DNA of 64,000 bases from Thermoleophilia bacterium (GTDB lineage Bacteria > Actinomycetota > Thermoleophilia > Miltoncostaeales > Miltoncostaeaceae). Every line of letters starts with the position of its first letter. Position 1 is the first letter of the stretch. Shown piece after piece: positions 53,583 to 64,000 of the stretch. The notes under the pieces are model-generated. The model was not told where the DNA came from. It searched no databases and saw only the letters and a program-made list of their open reading frames with translations. The DNA is taken from assembly GCA_028285405.1 (NCBI GenBank), contig JANQPH010000014.1, forward strand, positions 1-64,000, read 5' to 3'. The position numbers were made by a program, and so were the translations under genes.

Positions 53583-54884
53583 GTGAGCTTCAGCGAGGAC
53601 GAGAGCTATCTCTCGAAGGACGTCGCGGACGTCGACCCCGACATCGCCCGCATTCTCGGTGCGGAGCTCGAGCGCCAGTCGGAGACGCTCGAGATGATCG
53701 CCAGCGAGAACTTCACGAGCCAGGCCGTGCTGCAGGCCGTCGGCTCGGTGCTCACCAACAAGTACGCGGAGGGCCTTCCGGGCAAGCGCTACTACGGCGG
53801 CTGTGAGGTCGTCGACCAGGCGGAGCAGCTCGCGATCGACCGGGCCAAGCAGGTCTTCGGCGCCGTCCACGCCAGCGTGCAGCCGCATTCGGGCGCAACG
53901 GCGAACGAGGCCGCCTACATGGCCCTGCTGAAGCCCGGGGACCGCGTGCTGGCGATGGCGCTCGACCACGGCGGCCATCTGACCCACGGGCTCAAGGTCA
54001 ACTTCTCGGGGCGCACGTACGAGTTCCACCACTACGGCGTCTCCCGTGAGACCGGGCGAATCGACATGGACGAGGTCCGGGAGCGGGCGAAGGAGGTCCA
54101 GCCCGCGCTGATCGTCGCCGGCGCCTCCGCCTACCCCCGCATCATCGACTTCCCTGCGTTCCGGCAGATCGCGGACGAGGTCGGCGCCAGGTTCATGGTG
54201 GACATGGCCCACATCGCCGGCCTGGTGGCGGCCGAGGTGCACCCGTCTCCGGTGCCGTTCGCCGATGTCGTCACCACGACGACCCACAAGACCCTCGGCG
54301 GCCCGCGCGCGGGCCTGGTCGTCACGCGCGACGAGGAGGTCGGCGCGGCCGTGGACCGGGCGATCTTCCCGGGTCTCCAGGGTGGGCCGCTCATGCACAC
54401 GATCGCCGCCAAGGCCGTCTGTCTCGGCCACGCGATGACCGACGAGTTCCGGGAGCGCCAGGCGAGGACGGTCACGAACACCCAGGCGCTCGCCCAAGGG
54501 CTCAGCGAGGGCGGGATCGCCATGGTCAGCGGAGGCAGCGACAACCATCTCGTCCTGGTCGATCTGAGCGACACCGACCTGACCGGAAAGGACGGCGAGG
54601 AGCGGCTCGATCGGGCCGGGATCACCGTCAACAAGAATGGGGTCCCGTTCGACGAGCGACCGCCGACCGTCACGTCGGGCCTCCGGATCGGGACTCCCGC
54701 GCTCACGACCCGCGGCCTCGGCGCGGACGAGATGCGTGAGATCGCCGCGATCATCGTCTCCGCGCTGCAGTCGACGGTGAGCGACGACGAGATGGCGGAG
54801 CTGCGTGCCCGCTCCGGCGCCATCGGCGACAGGTTTCCGCTCTATCCCCGGCTCGAGACGGGCTCAGCGGTCGGCGCCGCCTGA
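53583..54884 (+). CDS. glyA: Serine hydroxymethyltransferase
   Basis: 433 residues. It interconverts serine and glycine with tetrahydrofolate, feeding one-carbon metabolism. PLP-Lys is in [16 protein letters not shown] (about residue 237). Also present are [33 protein letters not shown] and [14 protein letters not shown] start at 53583. Follows prmC after 63 bases. Confidence 0.97.
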   Translation: MSFSEDESYLSKDVADVDPDIARILGAELERQSETLEMIASENFTSQAVLQAVGSVLTNKYAEGLPGKRYYGGCEVVDQAEQLAIDRAKQVFGAVHASVQPHSGATANEAAYMALLKPGDRVLAMALDHGGHLTHGLKVNFSGRTYEFHHYGVSRETGRIDMDEVRERAKEVQPALIVAGASAYPRIIDFPAFRQIADEVGARFMVDMAHIAGLVAAEVHPSPVPFADVVTTTTHKTLGGPRAGLVVTRDEEVGAAVDRAIFPGLQGGPLMHTIAAKAVCLGHAMTDEFRERQARTVTNTQALAQGLSEGGIAMVSGGSDNHLVLVDLSDTDLTGKDGEERLDRAGITVNKNGVPFDERPPTVTSGLRIGTPALTTRGLGADEMREIAAIIVSALQSTVSDDEMAELRARSGAIGDRFPLYPRLETGSAVGAA

Positions 54885-54914
54885 GCGACTCGCCAGACCG
54901 ACAGGAGGGAACCG

Positions 54915-55247
54915 ATGGCGACTGAACCACCCGGGGCTGGCTCCGAAGGCTCCGACGAGCCGGCCAGCGCGGTCGGGAGCGGGACCCACTCCCCGTCCGA
55001 TCTGTTCACGCGGTACGACGAGGAGAAGGACGTCTACCACTGCTCCTACGGCATCCCCTCGCCGGCGCTCACGATCTGGGACCAAGAGCGCGAGGTGATG
55101 GTCCGGCTCGATCGGGACACCAAGCAGGTGGTCGGCTTCTCGATCCCCGAGTTCCAGAAGTGGATCGAGAGGTACGGGAACGAGGACGGCAGCTTCGAGA
55201 TCGATCTGCCGGACACGTATCCCGTCGAGGATCCCGACGCGGCCTGA
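54915..55247 (+). CDS. Small DUF2283-like hypothetical protein (110 aa)
   Basis: 110 residues from ATG behind a strong AGGAGGGAACC. The disordered N-terminus is followed by a small beta-rich domain (LFTRYDEEKDVYHCSYG, LTIWDQEREVMVRLDRDTKQVVGFSIPEFQKWI) that resembles DUF2283 in layout, with a valine-rich centre. The match is by pattern only. Between glyA and an SDR gene. Confidence 0.65.
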   Translation: MATEPPGAGSEGSDEPASAVGSGTHSPSDLFTRYDEEKDVYHCSYGIPSPALTIWDQEREVMVRLDRDTKQVVGFSIPEFQKWIERYGNEDGSFEIDLPDTYPVEDPDAA

Positions 55248-55311
55248 GATCGCGCTCGAGCGGGGCGGGCGCGACGAGGCCGGCTCGGTCGGTGTGCGCC
55301 GGCTTGATCAC

Positions 55312-56145
55312 ATGACCAGGCCGGTCGCGGTCGTCACCGGCGCGTCCTCCGGGATCGGAGAGGCGTATGCGCGCGATCTCGCGGCAAAGGGGCGTGACCT
55401 GCTGCTCGTCGCGCGCCGCCGGGAGCGGCTCGAGTCGCTCGCGGCCGAGCTGCACGAGCTCCATGGGGTAGGCGTTCGCGTCGCGCCGTGCGACCTGGCC
55501 GATCGCGCCGGCCGCGCGGCGGCCATGGCCCAGATCGACGATCTGGGCCGCGCGCCCGAGGTGCTGGTGCTGAACGCCGGCTTCACCTCCTACGGCGCGT
55601 TCGCGGACCTGACGGCGGCTCGCGAGGCCGACATGGTCGAGCTGAACTGCCTCGGGGTGCTGGAGCTCATGCGGCACGCGCTTCCCGCGATGCGCACGGC
55701 CGGGCGCGGGGCGGTGGTGGTCGTCAGCTCGGCGGCCGCATGGCAGCCGATGCCCTACATGGCGACCTACGCGGCGACGAAGTCATTCGAGCTCACGCTC
55801 GCCGAGGGGGTGCGCGAGGAGCTGCGCGGGACCGGGGTGTGCGTCGTGGCCGTGCTGCCGGGTCCGGTTCCGACCGAGTTCGGCGCGTCCGGCGGTGTGC
55901 CTGGCGGAGCGGGGGACGGTCTTCCGTACCGACGCCCGGAGGACGTCGTCGCGGCGACCTGGCGCGCGCTGGCTCGTGGGCGGGGCAGGGTGTCGGTCGG
56001 ACCGCTTGCGGTCGCGGCGCGGCTGGCTGCTGTCATCGTTCCCCGTGGCCTCGTCCTGGCGGCCACCGGGATCGCCGGGCGACGCACGCTGCGCCGCGCG
56101 GAGGCCCATGCCCGCAGGTCTTCTGCCAGCAGGGCACGACCGTAG
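55312..56145 (+). CDS. Short-chain dehydrogenase/reductase
   Basis: 277 residues. SDR features: nucleotide loop TGASSGIG at about residue 10, ARRRERL (NADP-like Arg), CDLADRAG, NAG, and the catalytic Tyr and Lys in TYAATKSF. The C-terminus is basic with a hydrophobic stretch, perhaps membrane-associated. Similar to DltE/YqjQ-type SDRs; substrate unknown. ATG at 55312; GTG at 55294 is possible. Confidence 0.9.
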   Translation: MTRPVAVVTGASSGIGEAYARDLAAKGRDLLLVARRRERLESLAAELHELHGVGVRVAPCDLADRAGRAAAMAQIDDLGRAPEVLVLNAGFTSYGAFADLTAAREADMVELNCLGVLELMRHALPAMRTAGRGAVVVVSSAAAWQPMPYMATYAATKSFELTLAEGVREELRGTGVCVVAVLPGPVPTEFGASGGVPGGAGDGLPYRRPEDVVAATWRALARGRGRVSVGPLAVAARLAAVIVPRGLVLAATGIAGRRTLRRAEAHARRSSASRARP

Positions 56146-56159
56146 TATCAGGGGGAGTC

Positions 56160-57305
56160 GTGGACACGACCCTGCTTCCGGCCCTCGCGGCGCTCGTTGC
56201 CGCGATCCTCGTCCTCGCGCTGACGCCGGCGACGTCGCTGCTGGCCCGGCGCGTTGGAGCTGTCGACGAGCCGTCGGACCGGCGGATCCACATCCGCCCG
56301 ACCCCTCGTCTGGGCGGCATCGCCCTGCTGATCGGGTTCCTGGTCCCGGTCATCATGTTCGCGCCGGGGAGCACGCAGACGAACGCACTTCTCGTCGGGG
56401 CGACGCTGATCGCCCTGCTCGGGGTCGTCGACGACATCTGGGGGCTCTCGCCGGCGGTGAAGCTCGGAGGGCAGGTCGCGTGCGCGGCGATCCCCGTCTC
56501 AGCCGGCCTCACGATCGACCATTGGACCATTCCGCTGCTGGGCGTGGGCGACTTCGGTCCCGCTCAATACCCCGTCACGATCATCTGGTTCGTCGCGATC
56601 GTGAACATGATCAACTTCATCGACGGGATGGACGGGCTCGCGGCGGGCATCGCCGGCATCGGGGCGACGACGTTCGCGATCCTGGCCGCCTCGCTCGGGC
56701 GCCCCGACGCGGCGATCATGGCGGCGGCGCTCGCTGGGGCGTGCGCCGCCTTCCTGGTGTTCAACTTCCACCCGGCGAAGGTGTTCATGGGCGACACCGG
56801 CTCGATGCTGCTCGGTTTCGTCATCGCGGGCGTCGCGGTGAGCGGCGTCATGAAGAGCGCCGCCGCGATCGCCGTCGTGGCGCCGCTGATCGTGCTCGCG
56901 ATCCCGATCATGGACACCTCGTTCGTGGTGCTGAAGCGGCTGAAGCACGGGCTGCCCATCTACTCGGCCGACCGCAGCCACTTCCACCATCGCTTCTTCA
57001 CGATCGGCTGGTCGCAGCGCCAGACGGTGCTCGCGCTCTACGGATGGTGCTCGCTGATGGCCGCCGTCGCGCTCGTGATCCATTTCGTGCCGTACCGGGA
57101 CCCGTCCGGAGGGGTGGATCCGCTCGGGGTCCTGGCCCTCTCGGCGACGGCGCTCCTGGCGCTTGCCGCGAGCGTCTACCTCATCGCGGTGCTCGAGATC
57201 CTGAAGTGGCGCAGCACGCCGGTGATCACGCTCGTCCGGGGCCGCGGAGCGCGATCCGACGAGCAGTCGGAGGCCAGTTCCGACGGTCGAAAGGTCCTGC
57301 GGTGA
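56160..57305 (+). CDS. wecA: UDP-GlcNAc/undecaprenyl-phosphate GlcNAc-1-P transferase
   Basis: 381 residues, a polytopic enzyme of the MraY/WecA/TagO superfamily with about ten or eleven helices. Key loops: DEPSDRRIHIRPTPRLGG, the DDIWGL and IDGMDGLAAG Asp motifs, FNFHPAKVFMGDTGSM, and the His-rich DRSHFHHRFF of WecA-type enzymes. It starts a cell-wall or surface polymer by placing a sugar phosphate on undecaprenyl phosphate. GTG at 56160 follows GGGGGAG. Confidence 0.92.
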   Translation: MDTTLLPALAALVAAILVLALTPATSLLARRVGAVDEPSDRRIHIRPTPRLGGIALLIGFLVPVIMFAPGSTQTNALLVGATLIALLGVVDDIWGLSPAVKLGGQVACAAIPVSAGLTIDHWTIPLLGVGDFGPAQYPVTIIWFVAIVNMINFIDGMDGLAAGIAGIGATTFAILAASLGRPDAAIMAAALAGACAAFLVFNFHPAKVFMGDTGSMLLGFVIAGVAVSGVMKSAAAIAVVAPLIVLAIPIMDTSFVVLKRLKHGLPIYSADRSHFHHRFFTIGWSQRQTVLALYGWCSLMAAVALVIHFVPYRDPSGGVDPLGVLALSATALLALAASVYLIAVLEILKWRSTPVITLVRGRGARSDEQSEASSDGRKVLR

Positions 57306-57345
57306 TGACGATCGTCCCCGCGGGCTCGTAACGGGGGCGGGGGCC

Positions 57346-57375
57346 CGGACACCGGCCGATGGGCGGGCGTATACT
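57346..57375 (+). promoter_or_regulatory. Probable ATP synthase operon promoter
   Basis: CGGACA (57346-57351) and TATACT (57370-57375) are separated by 18 bases, with the -10 a strong match. About 100 bases of leader follow before atpI, with no conserved RNA motif recognised. Confidence 0.5.
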
Positions 57376-57476
57376 CCGCCGCGCCCGAGGGCGGTCGCCC
57401 TCGAGACGTTGGAATGCGCGGAACCGGAGGGCGCAATAACCCGCCTTCGAACTGAATCGCCGCATGGACGGCGCCG

Positions 57477-57895
57477 GTGACCGCCACGACGATGGATCCT
57501 CGTGAAGAGGGCCGGCTCGCCGTGGTGGCATCGCTGCTGGGCTTCGCGGGACTGCTCTTGGCGCTGCCGGTCGTCCTACTCGCTGGAGTGGGCATCGGCG
57601 GATGGCTGCTCGGCTGCGGGCTCTGGCTCGCCAACTGGGCGACGGCTCTGCTCACGACCCGGGTCTCGTTCCGCATCTCGCCGCCGGCGGCGGTGGGGGT
57701 CTCCGGGATCTCGTTCATCGCACGGGCCTGGTTCATCGCCATCATCCTCTTCGTGGTCGCGATCCGCTTCTCCGAGGTGACGGCTCTGACGGCGGCGGGC
57801 GTGTTCCTCGCGGCGTTCACCCTCGACCTCGGTGGCCGGGCGCTCCAGTACGGCCTCAGCCAGCAGCGGCAACAGCTTCCCGGGCAGCCAGCCGA

Positions 57896-57899
<4 letters not shown>
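57477..57899 (+). CDS. atpI: ATP synthase subunit I-like protein
   Basis: 140 residues with four hydrophobic segments, in the AtpI position before atpB. AtpI proteins assist assembly of the c ring or magnesium supply. The sequence is weakly conserved in this family, so position is the main evidence. GTG at 57477 or the ATG five codons later. The stop overlaps atpB by GTGA. Confidence 0.8.
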
Positions 57900-59168
<1,269 letters not shown>

Positions 59169-59181
59169 GCAGAGCCGAGCG

Positions 59182-59733
59182 ATGAACACTCCGCTGAACG
59201 AGGTCGAGCCGGTCGCGGCGAACGTGCTGCTCGAGCCGAGCCCAGGTCTCATGATCTGGACGCTCGTCACGTTTGGCATCGTCCTGTGGGTACTCAGCCG
59301 CTACGCGCTCGGACCGATCCGGGACCAGATCGAGAAGCGGCGTACCGAGATCGCGCAGAGCATCGACGAGGCCGAGGCCAGTCGGGACGAGGCGCTCTCG
59401 TTGCTCGAGGAGTACAAGGCGCGACTCGTCGAGGCCCGCAAGGAATCCGAGGTGCTGCGCGAGCAGGGCCGCAAGGAGGGTGAGCGAGAGGGTCGCGAGC
59501 TGGTCTCCCAAGCTCAGGCGCAGCGCGAGCGGATGCTCGAGGACGCCGACACCCAGCTCGACGCGCAGACCCGGGCGGCTGCGAGCGCCCTCCGGTCCGA
59601 GGTGGTGGATCTGGCGATGCTGGCGGCCGAGAAGGTCTCCCAGAAGTCACTGGACGACGAGGACCACCGCCGGCTGATCCAGGAGGCGATCGAGCAGGCC
59701 GACCTGTCCTCGCTGAAGCGAGAGGACTCCTAG
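59182..59733 (+). CDS. atpF: F0F1 ATP synthase subunit b
   Basis: 183 residues. One N-terminal transmembrane helix (about 25-45, GLMIWTLVTFGIVLWVLSRY) then a long charged coiled coil forming the peripheral stalk. Nothing unusual beyond a long N-terminal segment before the membrane helix. Confidence 0.95.
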   Translation: MNTPLNEVEPVAANVLLEPSPGLMIWTLVTFGIVLWVLSRYALGPIRDQIEKRRTEIAQSIDEAEASRDEALSLLEEYKARLVEARKESEVLREQGRKEGEREGRELVSQAQAQRERMLEDADTQLDAQTRAAASALRSEVVDLAMLAAEKVSQKSLDDEDHRRLIQEAIEQADLSSLKREDS

Positions 59734-59736
59734 TAC

Positions 59737-60285
59737 GTGAGCGTCGCCTCGACATACGCCGAGGCCCTCTACGAGGGCGCGCTCGACCAGCAGGCCGTCC
59801 CCGCGGTCAGCACCGACCTCGATGCGCTCGTCCAGGCCGTTGGGGGCACCCCCGAGCTCTGGAACGCCCTCACCAACCCGGAGATCGACGGCGCGAAGCG
59901 CAAGGCCGCCGCCGCGGCGGTCCTCGTCGACGCGCACCCGATCGTCGGCAACTTCGTCCAGGTCCTGATCGACCGGGGTCGCATCGAGGCGCTCGAGGAG
60001 ATCGTCGCGGCGTACCGTCACCGTGTGCACCTCGCGGAGGGCAGGTTGTCGGTGACCGTCACCAGCGCGATCCCGCTCGACGACGGTCTTCGCGACGCGC
60101 TCACGACACGGCTCCGCAACGAGACGGGACTCGAGGTCGAGATGATCGAGCGCGTCGACCCCGAGATCGTCGGCGGGCTGGTGATCGACGCCGGCGGGAC
60201 CGTGCTCGACGCGTCCGTGCGGCGCGGCCTGTCCGACCTGCGACGCGACCTCGTCGCCGCCCCGATCGACGCCGCGACCGGCTGA
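59737..60285 (+). CDS. atpH: F0F1 ATP synthase subunit delta
   Basis: 182 residues. The helical N-terminal domain ([36 protein letters not shown]) and the C-terminal beta domain ([38 protein letters not shown], in pieces) match OSCP/delta, which caps the catalytic head. GTG start, four bases after atpF. Confidence 0.95.
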   Translation: MSVASTYAEALYEGALDQQAVPAVSTDLDALVQAVGGTPELWNALTNPEIDGAKRKAAAAAVLVDAHPIVGNFVQVLIDRGRIEALEEIVAAYRHRVHLAEGRLSVTVTSAIPLDDGLRDALTTRLRNETGLEVEMIERVDPEIVGGLVIDAGGTVLDASVRRGLSDLRRDLVAAPIDAATG

Positions 60286-60331
60286 TCGGCTCCGACCCCT
60301 TCCTCACGACGACCACGAAAGGCACCCGCAG

Positions 60332-64000
<3,669 letters not shown>

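Overview
The window looks like a piece of a high-GC actinobacterial chromosome, most likely from the class Thermoleophilia (Gaiellales/Solirubrobacterales type). Base composition is strongly GC-rich throughout and GTG start codons are very common. The gene orders eno-ftsB-DUF501, prs-rplY-pth-mfd and rpmE-prfA-prmC-glyA-wecA-atpIBEFHAGD are seen in Actinobacteria, and a MarP-type membrane protease is present. A CsrA homologue, absent from most other Actinobacteria, also fits Thermoleophilia. The placement is inference from gene content, not from a marker-gene tree.

Layout. 1-500: intergenic repeats. 514-1364: a small protein and phoU. 1480-8080: a cobalamin (B12) acquisition locus with two cobalamin riboswitches. 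The first leads a DUF4430 lipoprotein and a complete ECF transporter (T, fused A-A, S). The second leads a secreted DUF4430 protein and a separate alpha/alpha-barrel protein, so the two halves of a transcobalamin-like binder appear as different polypeptides. 8105-14289: membrane and exported proteins, a MarP-like protease, a DUF547 protein and a large secreted glycosidase-like protein. 14362-21899: tRNA-Gln, then glmU, prs, rplY, pth and mfd. 21900-22182: a second, inverted copy of the repeats at the start of the window. 22179-29290: a phosphotransferase, a SurA/PpiC-like lipoprotein, mazG, eno, ftsB, DUF501 and small genes.

29333-31324: a serine-recombinase-like protein that has lost its catalytic serine. 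It is divergent from inositol-3-phosphate synthase (ino1), and a 27-bp resolvase-site-like palindrome lies between them; this may be a resolvase repurposed as a regulator. 31331-40856: rpoZ with a long acidic tail, csrA, a CBS protein, an RsbW-like kinase, an L,D-transpeptidase, htpX, a NarL-type two-component pair, a HAD hydrolase and a small regulator. 41120-44973: an orphan ParA overlapping ftsZ, then a gamma-glutamyltransferase. 45070-50547: a small gene behind an SOS-box-like site, ygfZ, a Lon N-domain protein, hisC, pepA and an enoyl-CoA hydratase. 50634-57305: rpmE, prfA, prmC, glyA, an SDR and a wecA/tagO-type transferase. 57477-64000: the F-type ATP synthase operon, cut by the window edge inside atpD.

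Recurring themes are tight translational coupling through 4-base GTGA/ATGA overlaps, four convergent gene pairs that share the tetranucleotide CTAG as both stop codons, and several genes whose N-terminus requires a non-standard start codon (mazG, ftsB, prmC, possibly the first B12 lipoprotein). No CRISPR array, insertion sequence, prophage or rRNA gene was seen.
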